Shown here: positions 52,504 through 63,258 of the stretch, one piece after another
Position numbering within the stretch: position 1 is the first letter of the stretch
Layout: every line of letters starts with the position of its first letter
Assembly (NCBI GenBank): GCA_030142905.1
Contig: JASJOG010000295.1
Location: forward strand, 271,282 to 335,281
DNA length: 64,000 nt
Source: Heliopora coerulea
Taxonomy: Eukaryota; Cnidaria; Anthozoa; Scleralcyonacea; Helioporidae
Direction of reading: 5' to 3'
Translations under genes and position numbers: made by a program
Notes under the pieces: generated by a model
What the model was told of the DNA's origin: nothing
Databases searched by the model: none
What the model saw: the letters and a program-made list of their open reading frames with translations, nothing else

Positions 52504-52894
52504 TTCCCCAAAGGGGAAGAACAACAATAACAATTGAAATGATATGAAAGGAAAACGGTCAGAGCAGCAAGTAATGTGTTTTGTTTGTGCGATTACATTT
52601 CAGGTCAGCTTTGAATGTGTCCCTGGAGACGAAGCGCCGTGTCTCTGGAGAGCATGATGCGGACAAGGTTGGCTGCTTGGCGATTGCAAGGAACGACAAG
52701 ATGACGAACCATCGCCCGCCCGCCCGCCCGCCCGCCCACAGTTCCAAGGAGTAGCGAAGGAAATGCTAGAGATAAAACATGGTAGGTAATCATTTCAGTC
52801 ATTCCTAGCTAAGTTGATGCACCAAGCAACGTTCCTACCACATGCGACAGTGTGAAATGAACCAATCAAAACGTTGCCTTTCGCCGGAAAACGC

Positions 52895-52983
52895 ATACTT
52901 ACCTGACGCGAGAGGTACTTTGATCATGAAGGAAGTCCTCTCAGGATGAGGCCCTCTCATTGCACTTCGATTGGGTTGACTCC

Positions 52984-53015
<32 letters not shown>

Positions 53016-53058
53016 TATAATTTCTGTTAGTGGGGACCTGCGTTCGCGCTCGTCCCCT
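52895..53058 (+). ncRNA. U1: U1 snRNA
   Basis: Full-length copy. Confidence 0.95.
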
Positions 53059-53221
53059 CCCTCCCTCCCTATCAAAGCGTAAAGCTGAAGTGAAAACGGA
53101 TTAGTGAGTGAAACACGATGTAGGTGATGGTGTAGTTCGGTGCGTTCCTAACAATATCTTCGTCCAGTTGGCCGCCACACACAGCGCTAGCTATAAAAAT
53201 GCTATAGTCCTTACGCCTCCT

Positions 53222-53315
53222 GTCTACGACCATACCACCGGGAAAGCACCGGTTCTCGTCAGATCACCGAAGTTAAGCCCGGTCGGGCGGAGTTAGTACT
53301 TGGATGGGCGACCGC
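53222..53315 (+). pseudogene. 5S: 5S rRNA lacking its 3' end, joined to a SINE-like body
   Basis: Normal 5S up to ACCGC, with one change (GGGCGACC for GGGTGACC) just before the junction. The rest of 5S, the spacer and U2 nt 1-22 are missing. Confidence 0.85.
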
Positions 53316-53626
53316 ATCGTGGTCAGCTCGTCCCAGTCCCCTGACCCCCAGCTATTCAACGGCATCTACTATGGTTGTAGACATACACGAAGCACTACGG
53401 TGCGAAACTCACGAAGCACTACGGTGCGAAACTCACGAAGCACTACGGTGCGAAACTCACGCAGCGCTTCAAAGAAGTGCGGAAATTCCCGACGCCTTCT
53501 CGGATAAGGGCGTAAAACTGTAGGTCCTTCCCGATTCCCCGATTTGGGCTTAGCCTAGTGGGAAAGATACCACCGAGCAGTTCCCTTGCACACCCGGAGC
53601 TGTGAGGGGTACAACAAACCAAAAAC
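53316..53626 (+). mobile_element. 5S-headed SINE-like element, family B
   Basis: 311 bp of body (405 bp with the 5S head, a typical SINE size), ending CAAAAAC at U2 nt 23. It contains three 24-bp direct repeats (53388-53459). A region homologous to family A follows: both read CTTCTCGGA, a GTAAAA segment and CCTAGTG, with a stem CGCC/GGCG (53493-53512) where A has CGTC/GACG. The tail has the TTCCCTTGCACA motif of family A. Confidence 0.7.
53388..53459 (+). repeat. Three 24-bp direct repeats in family B
   Basis: Each repeat begins CGAAGCACTACGGTGC, in which GCAC and GTGC can pair, and ends AAACTCA. The three are perfect; a degenerate fourth start (CGCAGCGCTTC) follows. Confidence 0.85.
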
Positions 53627-53790
53627 AAGATCAAGTGTAGTATCTGTTCTTATCAGCTTAATATCTGGTATGCCAGGCAACGCCTGGCTCATATATTAAA
53701 CTGATTTTTGGACCTCGGCCATGGGATTGAAGCTTGCTTCACCCTGGCCACGGGTTGTCTCGGTCTTGCACTAAATCCGAGTACGGCCCC
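53627..53790 (+). pseudogene. U2: U2 snRNA 3' part (nt 23-186)
   Basis: U2 resumes at AAGATCAAG; its first 22 nt are absent from the unit. Confidence 0.85.
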
Positions 53791-54182
53791 TTCCCCAAAG
53801 GGGAAGAACAACAATAACAATTGAAATGATATGAAAGGAAAACGGTCAGAGCAGCAAGTAATGTGTTTTGTTTGTGCGATTACATTTCAGGTCAGCTTTG
53901 AATGTGTCCCTGGAGACGAAGCGCCGTGTCTCTGGAGAGCATGATGCGGACAAGGTTGGCTGCTTGGCGATTGCAAGGAACGACAAGATGACGAACCATC
54001 GCCCGCCCCGCCCGCCCGCCCGCCCACAGTTCCAAGGAGTAGCGAAGGAAATGCTAGAGATAAAACATGGTAGGTAATCATTTCAGTCATTCCTAGCTAA
54101 GTTGATGCACCAAGCAACGTTCCTACCACATGCGACAGTGTGAAATGAACCAATCAAAACGTTGCCTTTCGCCGGAAAACGC

Positions 54183-54271
54183 ATACTTACCTGACGCGAG
54201 AGGTACTTTGATCATGAAGGAAGTCCTCTCAGGATGAGGCCCTCTCATTGCACTTCGATTGGGTTGACTCC

Positions 54272-54303
<32 letters not shown>

Positions 54304-54346
54304 TATAATTTCTGTTAGTGGGGACCTGCGTTCGCGCTCGTCCCCT
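54183..54346 (+). ncRNA. U1: U1 snRNA
   Basis: Full-length copy. Confidence 0.95.
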
Positions 54347-54509
54347 CCCTCCCTCCCTATCAAAGCGTAAAGCTGAAGTGAAAACGGATTAGTGAGTGAA
54401 ACACGATGTAGGTGATGGTGTAGTTCGGTGCGTTCCTAACAATATCTTCGTCCAGTTGGCCGCCACACACAGCGCTAGCTATAAAAATGCTATAGTCCTT
54501 ACGCCTCCT

Positions 54510-54570
54510 GTCTACGACCATACCACCGGGAAAGCACCGGTTCTCGTCCGATCACCGAAGTTAAGCCCGG

Positions 54571-54601
<31 letters not shown>
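54510..54601 (+). pseudogene. 5S: 5S-like head with divergent bases, joined to family A body
   Basis: It reads CGTCCGATC and GGGCGGGGTT where the array 5S has CGTCAGATC and GGGCGGAGTT. CGTCCGATC is the common form in other protostome 5S genes. The end of 5S, the spacer and U2 nt 1-22 are missing. Confidence 0.85.
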
Positions 54602-55489
54602 CGCCATGGTTCGCTCATTCAAGGCTAACTCCGGCGTGAATTCACAGTCACAGTGGTTGATGACATAAGGACATATGAGAACCGGTGTAGGAACTGCCGC
54701 CAGTCGGCTGCAAGAACATGGCTAAATGGACACATTAACGGACCAAAAGAGTACAGGATAACCCCTTAAACATAGGATACCGAGCAGCAAAAAGCTCTCG
54801 GACCAGGACATTCCTACGGGAATTCTCAGGACCACACTGTGGTCAGAATACAGGTGGATGAGGTGCGGGGCCATAAAACAGATGATGAATAAGAGAGCCC
54901 TTGGACGAGATTGGGGGGTCTCACTACCAAGCTCTCGTAATACGGATACTGGACAATGAAAATAAGACTACCCATGGAACATAGGATAACCTACCAGGCA
55001 AAAAGCCGTAGGACCAGGACACCCTCGAGTAAAGAGGACAACCGTTCGCCAATAAGGCTACCCAGTCGTGGACATAATACGAGTATGCAAGTTGGGGTCA
55101 TGGTGGCAGCATGGCCCCGGCAGTGCGGGGCACAGTGAGAGTGTGCCCCAGGAACAACCAAGGTGGTTACAGTGAGAGTGTGCCCCTAACAGAACCGGAA
55201 TATGGATAATGAATAAAGGACAATCCCAGACCAGCGTGGCATTCCGGCAGCCTCAGTGAGAGTGGGGACAAAGGAAGTTGAGACACAGTGAGAGAGTGCC
55301 CCATGTCGTCTTCTCGGAAAGGACGTAAAATCGTAGGACCAAAAAGGAACAGCACCGATTTAAGGCACTAGGCCTAGTGTGTGTAAAACTAAGTACAAGT
55401 GTGTAATAAGTTCGGTTCCCTTGCACAAGTCGTCGGCCCATAGCACTACGGGCCTTAAAGGACTTATGGGAACACCAAACCTCAAAAAC
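54602..55489 (+). mobile_element. 5S-headed SINE-like element, family A (copy 2)
   Basis: 888 bp, nearly the same as the 24123 copy with scattered substitutions and small indels. The tail structure, including the ATAGCACTAC loop, is unchanged. It ends CTCAAAAAC at U2 nt 23. Confidence 0.7.
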
Positions 55490-55653
55490 AAGATCAAGTG
55501 TAGTATCTGTTCTTATCAGCTTAATATCTGGTATGCCAGGCAACGCCTGGCTCATATATTAAACTGATTTTTGGACCTCGGCCATGGGATTGAAGCTTGC
55601 TTCACCCTGGCCACGGGTTGTCTCGGTCTTGCACTAAATCCGAGTACGGCCCC
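55490..55653 (+). pseudogene. U2: U2 snRNA 3' part (nt 23-186)
   Basis: U2 resumes at AAGATCAAG; its first 22 nt are absent from the unit. Confidence 0.85.
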
Positions 55654-56044
55654 TTCCCCAAAGGGGAAGAACAACAATAACAATTGAAATGATATGAAAG
55701 GAAAACGGTCAGAGCAGCAAGTAATGTGTTTTGTTTGTGCGATTACATTTCAGGTCAGCTTTGAATGTGTCCCTGGAGACGAAGCGCCGTGTCTCTGGAG
55801 AGCATGATGCGGACAAGGTTGGCTGCTTGGCGATTGCAAGGAACGACAAGATGACGAACCATCGCCCGCCCGCCCGCCCGCCCGCCCACAGTTCCAAGGA
55901 GTAGCGAAGGAAATGCTAGAGATAAAACATGGTAGGTAATCATTTCAGTCATTCCTAGCTAAGTTGATGCACCAAGCAACGTTCCTACCACATGCGACAG
56001 TGTGAAATGAACCAATCAAAACGTTGCCTTTCGCCGGAAAACGC

Positions 56045-56133
56045 ATACTTACCTGACGCGAGAGGTACTTTGATCATGAAGGAAGTCCTCTCAGGATGAG
56101 GCCCTCTCATTGCACTTCGATTGGGTTGACTCC

Positions 56134-56165
<32 letters not shown>

Positions 56166-56208
56166 TATAATTTCTGTTAGTGGGGACCTGCGTTCGCGCT
56201 CGTCCCCT
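56045..56208 (+). ncRNA. U1: U1 snRNA
   Basis: Full-length copy in an intact monomer. Confidence 0.95.
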
Positions 56209-56371
56209 CCCTCCCTCCCTATCAAAGCGTAAAGCTGAAGTGAAAACGGATTAGTGAGTGAAACACGATGTAGGTGATGGTGTAGTTCGGTGCGTTCCTA
56301 ACAATATCTTCGTCCAGTTGGCCGCCACACACAGCGCTAGCTATAAAAATGCTATAGTCCTTACGCCTCCT

Positions 56372-56490
56372 GTCTACGACCATACCACCGGGAAAGCACC
56401 GGTTCTCGTCAGATCACCGAAGTTAAGCCCGGTCGGGCGGAGTTAGTACTTGGATGGGTGACCGCCTGGGAATACCCCGTGTTGTAGTCT
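56372..56490 (+). rRNA. 5S: 5S ribosomal RNA
   Basis: Complete copy in an intact monomer. Confidence 0.95.
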
Positions 56491-56599
56491 TTGTTTGCCG
56501 AACAATAAGGTACGCTACAGCAACGTCCGCTGACCAAAACGAACCACAACATGTTTGTCGGCGTTTTTCGTTCTTAAACTGATTTTTTTCCTTTTCGCT

Positions 56600-56785
56600 A
56601 TCGCTTCTCGGCCTCTTGGCTAAGATCAAGTGTAGTATCTGTTCTTATCAGCTTAATATCTGGTATGCCAGGCAACGCCTGGCTCATATATTAAACTGAT
56701 TTTTGGACCTCGGCCATGGGATTGAAGCTTGCTTCACCCTGGCCACGGGTTGTCTCGGTCTTGCACTAAATCCGAGTACGGCCCC
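56600..56785 (+). ncRNA. U2: U2 snRNA (intact)
   Basis: Uninterrupted copy, the last intact U2 in the window. Confidence 0.95.
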
Positions 56786-57176
56786 TTCCCCAAAGGGGAA
56801 GAACAACAATAACAATTGAAATGATATGAAAGGAAAACGGTCAGAGCAGCAAGTAATGTGTTTTGTTTGTGCGATTACATTTCAGGTCAGCTTTGAATGT
56901 GTCCCTGGAGACGAAGCGCCGTGTCTCTGGAGAGCATGATGCGGACAAGGTTGGCTGCTTGGCGATTGCAAGGAACGACAAGATGACGAACCATCGCCCG
57001 CCCGCCCGCCCGCCCGCCCACAGTTCCAAGGAGTAGCGAAGGAAATGCTAGAGATAAAACATGGTAGGTAATCATTTCAGTCATTCCTAGCTAAGTTGAT
57101 GCACCAAGCAACGTTCCTACCACATGCGACAGTGTGAAATGAACCAATCAAAACGTTGCCTTTCGCCGGAAAACGC

Positions 57177-57265
57177 ATACTTACCTGACGCGAGAGGTAC
57201 TTTGATCATGAAGGAAGTCCTCTCAGGATGAGGCCCTCTCATTGCACTTCGATTGGGTTGACTCC

Positions 57266-57297
<32 letters not shown>

Positions 57298-57340
57298 TAT
57301 AATTTCTGTTAGTGGGGACCTGCGTTCGCGCTCGTCCCCT
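57177..57340 (+). ncRNA. U1: U1 snRNA
   Basis: Full-length copy. Confidence 0.95.
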
Positions 57341-57503
57341 CCCTCCCTCCCTATCAAAGCGTAAAGCTGAAGTGAAAACGGATTAGTGAGTGAAACACGA
57401 TGTAGGTGATGGTGTAGTTCGGTGCGTTCCTAACAATATCTTCGTCCAGTTGGCCGCCACACACAGCGCTAGCTATAAAAATGCTATAGTCCTTACGCCT
57501 CCT

Positions 57504-57622
57504 GTCTACGACCATACCACCGGGAAAGCACCGGTTCTCGTCAGATCACCGAAGTTAAGCCCGGTCGGGCGGAGTTAGTACTTGGATGGGTGACCGCCTG
57601 GGAATACCCCGTGTTGTAGTCT
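57504..57622 (+). rRNA. 5S: 5S ribosomal RNA
   Basis: Complete copy. Confidence 0.95.
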
Positions 57623-57753
57623 TTGTTTGCCGAACAATAAGGTACGCTACAGCAACGTCCGCTGACCAAAACGAACCACAACATGTTTGTCGGCGTTTTT
57701 CGTTCTTAAACTGATTTTTTTCCTTTTCGCTATCGCTTCTCGGCCTCTTGGCT

Positions 57754-58138
57754 TCGACCGGGTTTCAGCGATCAAAGGTACTATTGTGGACGTATGCTTA
57801 GTGGAGTCCTCCCTATAACACTTTAGTATCCTTCATTCCAGCCTCCGAGATTTCCACGAGTATCTCTTCGAGTTTTACTACGAGTCTTACTACGAGTACT
57901 TCTCCGAGTTTTTCAACCAGTTGGCTACTCTATACCGAGTTTCCTGGGTTCTGGCAACGAGATCTTCGCCGAACTCCAAGTACAGCTGGCGTGACCTACT
58001 AGTGATCTATTGGATAGATCACTTGACTGTTGGCTCTCTCACGTTGTGAACAAGCGGCCGTACGCATACCGGACTTCGTGTGTGTTCCTTTCTGGGCATT
58101 TAGTGCGTTTACCCAAAAGGTTAGTGTGTGTATTTAGA
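57754..58138 (+). other. 5' UTR of U2-targeting element
   Basis: Non-coding, with repeated ACGAGT or TCGAGT motifs (about 57855-57915), also found in the leaders of the ORF1-only elements. A frame open from a TTG at 58010 has no support as coding. Confidence 0.6.
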
Positions 58139-59719
58139 ATGTCCATACCGTATGCAAATCGTTCGGCTGTCGCTGTCATTCCAACTTTGGCAGTGCGTGA
58201 CCAACCTAAAGTCACCTTAGATGAAGTTCTACAAGACTTCCATGAACAGTATGAGCCGCTAGGCGAGTACTTTTACTGTGTGCAGTTTATATCATCTACC
58301 AAACTGCGCATAACATTCAACTCTGCTGCACAGATGGAAGACTGCCTTAGTGCAGGGCTTTCCCTTAGAGGTTTCCCATTGGAACCCCAGCCCATATCCA
58401 CCAAAAAATGGGTTTCAGTACAACGCCTCGCGATCGGTATCCCTGTCGAGGCGGCCACACGCATCCTTGGCAAGTACGGTAAAGTGTTCGCGGCAAAACA
58501 TGAAATAAAAAGAGGCATATATACAGGTACCATCTCCGTTCTGATGGAGATACAAAAAAACATTCCCTCTGCTCTACGAATCCGTGGGCACACGTGCCTC
58601 ATCTTTTACCGTGGCCAGACCCGGACATGTTTTAGGTGCCAGTCGCCCGACCACACAACCCGCGACTGCCCATACCTGCGCTACCAAGCTAACGCCACCG
58701 GTGATAACAATCCTCCAACTGATGAGAGGGGAACGCCGAATGCTCCACCTCCATCACACGATCGCCACACCCCGGAGGCTACAACTTCCGTCGTAGATGA
58801 AACAGCCCCTCCAGAGACTGGTCATGCTACTAACATGGACGTCAGTCCACCAGCAACCCACGACCAGCCTCCCTCCCCCACGACCGTGACAGATCCGGAG
58901 GGCCCTAATCAAGAAGGGTCAGAAAGTCTCCAAGACCAAGACCCAATCAACTCTGACTCCGACCTAGACCGGGTCGAAGACTCCAGACCTGTGGAGACCG
59001 ACGCCACAGTCCTTCCCCACAGTACCGATGCTGACGAATCAACCTCGCCAAGCACCGTGCTCACCGGCCTCGCCGATGTCGCCGCCGGTGAATCTACCAC
59101 AACGGGTACACCTATCTCAGACGAACCAGTCGACCAGAGCACCCCTACCAGTTCTGTCAGTGCTTCCAATCCGACTGCCCCAGAATACCCGGAGGTCTTG
59201 GCTCCGCCAGCCTCCTACGCATGTGCCGTCGACCCGCAGGCAGCTGCGGCGGCCACACCCACTGACACCCAACCGAGTGTGAGCCTGCCACCATCACACT
59301 TCACGGACTTTCCATCATTGGATGATCCACCAGTTGGGGACGCCGACAAAGGGGGGTTTAAAGTTCCACGTCGTTCGCGCCGACCATCAACCCGACCACC
59401 CTCACGAACGCGATCTCGATCGCGATCAACGTCGAGTACGGACTCCACCTCCTCGGCCGGTCCACCTACCAGGAAACGTACCCAGCCGTCTCTGGTTGGC
59501 ACAGGACATACCTCCCGCCGCCATTCCAGAGAAATTAATATTACCTTGGGGCAATTTGGTGCCCTTGAGGATTTTGTACCAGACAAAGGCACTGTCCCTG
59601 ACATTCGCCTGTCTAACTCCGGAAACCTACTTCCCAACATAGAATCACCAGGGAACCTACGACCTCGGCCTACAACCGAGCTGGACTCCACTCTTGAGTC
59701 TCTACTGCAATCAACATGA
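58139..59719 (+). CDS. ORF1 protein of U2-targeting element (526 aa)
   Basis: RNA-binding ORF1. The start is the first ATG (MSIPYANR), close to where similarity to the ORF1-only proteins begins. N-terminal RRM-like blocks (FYCVQFISSTKLRI and WVSVQRLAIGIP) precede a CX2CX4HX4C knuckle at residues 164-177 (CFRCQSPDHTTRDC). An acidic, Thr/Pro-rich middle follows, then an Arg-Ser stretch (SRTRSRSRSTSS) near residue 420, unlike the Lys-Arg clusters right after the knuckle in the short elements. The TGA overlaps the ATG of ORF2. Confidence 0.85.
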   Translation: MSIPYANRSAVAVIPTLAVRDQPKVTLDEVLQDFHEQYEPLGEYFYCVQFISSTKLRITFNSAAQMEDCLSAGLSLRGFPLEPQPISTKKWVSVQRLAIGIPVEAATRILGKYGKVFAAKHEIKRGIYTGTISVLMEIQKNIPSALRIRGHTCLIFYRGQTRTCFRCQSPDHTTRDCPYLRYQANATGDNNPPTDERGTPNAPPPSHDRHTPEATTSVVDETAPPETGHATNMDVSPPATHDQPPSPTTVTDPEGPNQEGSESLQDQDPINSDSDLDRVEDSRPVETDATVLPHSTDADESTSPSTVLTGLADVAAGESTTTGTPISDEPVDQSTPTSSVSASNPTAPEYPEVLAPPASYACAVDPQAAAAATPTDTQPSVSLPPSHFTDFPSLDDPPVGDADKGGFKVPRRSRRPSTRPPSRTRSRSRSTSSTDSTSSAGPPTRKRTQPSLVGTGHTSRRHSREINITLGQFGALEDFVPDKGTVPDIRLSNSGNLLPNIESPGNLRPRPTTELDSTLESLLQST

Positions 59720-62700
59720 ACTGTCAATTACTGACACTGAATGTCCAGGGACTTCGTGCTCTGGATAACAGACAAACACTAATATCGTGGCTGAATTGTT
59801 TTAAGCCACATATCGTTTGCCTACAAGAGACGCATTCCATCTCGGAGGAGGAATTTTCAGACTGGTTTTCCTGTACTAACCCCATCACAACTAATACTAA
59901 CTATAAATGTATATCCTCGCCCGGCACGGCACGTAGTCGCGGTGTTGCCATCCTTTACCGTCCCGAGGCCTTGTCGGTGGTTAGTAGTTGGAAAGACGAC
60001 TCTGGGAGACTGGTTATTGCGGAATTTGCCCGTAATAATTTAAACTTCCAGGTCGCAAGTCTTTATGGCCCTAACAACAAAAAAGACGGTAGTCTCTTTT
60101 TCGAATCCTTCTACCAAGCCCTAGACCCAGACCTTCCCGTGTTACTGTGTGGGGACTTTAACACAGTGGTAGATCCGTGCTCGGATCGCCTCGGCTGTAA
60201 TCCGAGGTCCCCCTGGGCTTACAACTGGTCACCTTCTCTGCGTGATTTAACCAACTCCTTCGAACTCTGCGATGTATGGCGCGCTATGCATCCCGGAGTC
60301 GAGGAGTTCACGTGGAGGAGGCCCGGTGGCGGCCAGGCCTCCCGGATCGATATGATCTGGTTACCACAGCGATACCTGGGTCTCGTCTCGTTAGTGGGGA
60401 TCTATCCCTTCTTTCGATCAGATCACTCTTACGTGTATCTGGAAATCAACCTTCCATCTGGGGTTGATAGGGGCAAAGGATTGTGGAAGTTCAACACCTC
60501 TCACCTCAAAGATGAGGCCTTCTGCAACGAAATCGCAGGATTTTGGGTGGATTGGCGTCGTGAGCGGAATCGTTTTTCCTCTCTCTCATCATGGTGGGAT
60601 GCCGGCAAAGCCCGGATTAAAAGGTTGATCCGTCGTTTCTCGCGGGAGAAATCTCAACAGCAGCGACGCAAAATCAAATCGTTGAACGCTACCGTCGAAC
60701 ATGTCCAAAGGCGAATTAATAACGGTGAGCAGCTCCCCGGTCTGCTGGAGGAAGTGAGAGCAGAGCTAGCCTCCGAGCTTCTCACGGAAGCCAAGGGGGC
60801 CCAGTTGCGTGCAGCCACGCGGTGGGCGGAAGACGGGGAGTCGTCGACGGCCTATTTCCTGCGCCAAGAGAAGGTCCGGGGGCAGCAGCGCTTAATCAGT
60901 GGCGTTAAACGCCCTGACGGCACGCTTGCTACCTCCACTAAGGACATGATTGGCGTATGGCGGGATTACTACTTCAAGCTGTTCTCGTCAGAACACCTAG
61001 ACGAGGGAGAACAACACCCCTTCCTAGAGCGTCTTGAACGTAAGTTGTCCCCTGCCGAGACCGAGTTGTGTGAGGGAGACCTCACGGAAGCAGAGTGTGA
61101 AAGGGCACTCAAACAGATGGCTTCCAATAAGTCGCCGGGGGTAGATGGCCTTCCTGCCGAATTTTACGTTCGGTTCTGGGGGTTGTTGGGCCCAGACTTG
61201 GTTAACGTATTCAACTCGTGCTACCGTTCCGGAAAAATGTCCAAATCCCAACGCTCGGGTACGATAACGCTCTTGTTCAAGAAGGGGGACCCTCTTGAAA
61301 CCGCGAATTGGCGTCCAATCACCCTCCTGTGTGCGGATTACAAGATCGCGGCCAAGGCGCTAGCGAATCGCCTCCTCCTGGTTATATCGTCCGTGGTGTC
61401 GCCGGATCAATCGTGCGGCATTCCCGGCCGGTGCGTGGGGGAGAACGTACGTCTTCTCCACGACGTCGTAGATTATGCCAACTCTCAGGCATTACCCGCT
61501 GCTGTGCTCTCCCTTGATCAGGAAAAAGCCTTCGACCGTGTAGAGTGGACCTACATGCAGAAGGTTCTGGTCAAGATGGGATTTGGCCCCTCTTTTCGCC
61601 GCTGGGTGGCCCTGTTGTACGGTGAGGTGTTTTCGGCGGTGATCGTGAACGGCTTCGTTTCGGAGCTGTTTCCCGTTCGCCGGGGGGTTAGGCAAGGTTG
61701 TCCTCTTTCGCCGCTTTTGTACGTCCTGGTCGCAGAGTCGTTGGCCTGCGCCATCCGCGCAGACCCCGCCATTGACGGGTTTCCTCTCCCTGCTGGGGGA
61801 GTGCGACACAAGATCTCGCAATATGCCGACGACACGTCCGCACTGGTGACCTCGGACGCTTCGATTCTCGCTTTGGTCCGGTTGTTCGAGAGGTACGAAA
61901 AAGGATCGGGGGCTCGGCTTAACATTACCAAATGTAAAGCCCTCGTCTTGGGCCCATGGAGATCTCGCACCTCTTTCCCAGTGGACTTTCGGGTTTCCTC
62001 CAGCCATATCGAGGTCCTTGGAAGCCGCCTCTCAAACGAGGGAGGCGAGGACTGGGGGCCCCACCTCAAAAAGCTGGAGAAGGTCTTTCAGTCTTGGGCA
62101 CACCGTAAGCTGTCCTTTAGGGGTCGGGCACTAATCGCTAACTCTCTGGGCCTAAGCACATTCTGGTACTTAGGCTCCATCAGACTAATCCCAACTAATA
62201 TAATTCATGACATTAATAAACTTGTATTTCCTTTTGTTTGGAGTAAAAAGAGGGAATGGCTCAGCAGGTCTTCGGTGACGCAGCCCCTCGATCACGGTGG
62301 TCTAGGGGTTGTAGAAGTGACTCGCAAGCTGTCGTCTCTTCACGTCATGTGGGTGAAGCGCTTTCTTTCCGGTGAATACCGTGGTTGGCAGAGTTTCTTC
62401 CAGTTCTATCTTCGTAGGGCCTTTTTAGCGGAACCGGTCAACCGAGTCTTTGGCCTCTCCAACGTCAACGAAGCGACGCTCCGTCAAATGCCACCATTCT
62501 ACCGCGCAGTTCTCACCGCCTGGTATGCTGTAGGAGGCACTCAAGCCTTTGGAGCCTTTATTGTGCCCAGACCAAATGCCGACCCGATGCCAGTAGCCGA
62601 ACTTACCGCCAAGAGCATCTATACCACCCTAGGCCGACTCCACCGCCAACCACACCGGTGCATCACCAAAGTCCGCGAACTCGGACTCGGCCCAGTCGAA

Positions 62701-63258
62701 TGGCCACGAGTCTGGCACAACCTCAATCTGCTTCGTTTTGTGCGGCCAGCCCTCGACACATCCTGGCTTATAGCCCACTGCATCTTACCCACCGCCGCCC
62801 GCCTCATTCATTTTGGCATGTCCGTGGACCCTGCATGCCATTGCAGGGCTCCTGAAACTCTCGAGCACCTATTCGTGGACTGTCCGTTTGTCCAACTAAC
62901 CTTACGCTGGTTTACCATCCTCCTCCACCGCGCCCGACCAACCGTGCCGCGCCCGACAGCCACGGACATCTTGTGGGCCTTTCCATCCGCTGCTAACATA
63001 CCAGCTGGTCTCATCGCCCTACTCGGGATTATCCGCCACCAAACCTGGATAGCCCGCAATGCTTATCGTTTTGATGGCCTTCAGCCGGAACCCCAAACCT
63101 CGCTGAAGAGGATCAAATCATCTCTTCGATTCCTCTTGCGAGTGCAACAGCGCCACTGTCTCGCCACCACCTTCGAGCAGGAATGGCTAGCTGGGGGTGT
63201 CCTCGGATCTTTGCAGCCGGATGGGTCTCTTTTATTCTCAGCTGAGGTGCATTCTTAA
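59716..63258 (+). CDS. ORF2: APE endonuclease-reverse transcriptase (1,180 aa)
   Basis: The APE/EEP endonuclease has N9, LQETH with E38, CGDFNTVVD, SRIDMIW and SDHS. The reverse transcriptase has RPITLLCADYKIA, LDQEKAFDRVEW, RQGCPLSPLLY and YADD (703-706). The C-terminal finger is CHC then HLFVDC (CX1CX7HX4C). It is clearly related to ORF2 at 15751 but distant from it. The ATGA overlap with ORF1 suggests coupled termination and reinitiation. No disabling change is seen. Confidence 0.92.
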   Translation: MNCQLLTLNVQGLRALDNRQTLISWLNCFKPHIVCLQETHSISEEEFSDWFSCTNPITTNTNYKCISSPGTARSRGVAILYRPEALSVVSSWKDDSGRLVIAEFARNNLNFQVASLYGPNNKKDGSLFFESFYQALDPDLPVLLCGDFNTVVDPCSDRLGCNPRSPWAYNWSPSLRDLTNSFELCDVWRAMHPGVEEFTWRRPGGGQASRIDMIWLPQRYLGLVSLVGIYPFFRSDHSYVYLEINLPSGVDRGKGLWKFNTSHLKDEAFCNEIAGFWVDWRRERNRFSSLSSWWDAGKARIKRLIRRFSREKSQQQRRKIKSLNATVEHVQRRINNGEQLPGLLEEVRAELASELLTEAKGAQLRAATRWAEDGESSTAYFLRQEKVRGQQRLISGVKRPDGTLATSTKDMIGVWRDYYFKLFSSEHLDEGEQHPFLERLERKLSPAETELCEGDLTEAECERALKQMASNKSPGVDGLPAEFYVRFWGLLGPDLVNVFNSCYRSGKMSKSQRSGTITLLFKKGDPLETANWRPITLLCADYKIAAKALANRLLLVISSVVSPDQSCGIPGRCVGENVRLLHDVVDYANSQALPAAVLSLDQEKAFDRVEWTYMQKVLVKMGFGPSFRRWVALLYGEVFSAVIVNGFVSELFPVRRGVRQGCPLSPLLYVLVAESLACAIRADPAIDGFPLPAGGVRHKISQYADDTSALVTSDASILALVRLFERYEKGSGARLNITKCKALVLGPWRSRTSFPVDFRVSSSHIEVLGSRLSNEGGEDWGPHLKKLEKVFQSWAHRKLSFRGRALIANSLGLSTFWYLGSIRLIPTNIIHDINKLVFPFVWSKKREWLSRSSVTQPLDHGGLGVVEVTRKLSSLHVMWVKRFLSGEYRGWQSFFQFYLRRAFLAEPVNRVFGLSNVNEATLRQMPPFYRAVLTAWYAVGGTQAFGAFIVPRPNADPMPVAELTAKSIYTTLGRLHRQPHRCITKVRELGLGPVEWPRVWHNLNLLRFVRPALDTSWLIAHCILPTAARLIHFGMSVDPACHCRAPETLEHLFVDCPFVQLTLRWFTILLHRARPTVPRPTATDILWAFPSAANIPAGLIALLGIIRHQTWIARNAYRFDGLQPEPQTSLKRIKSSLRFLLRVQQRHCLATTFEQEWLAGGVLGSLQPDGSLLFSAEVHS

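Noticed and set aside
58010..58138. N-terminal extension of ORF1 in the U2-targeting element
   Set aside because: The frame opens from TTG and has no similarity to the related ORF1-only proteins; the first ATG is at 58139.
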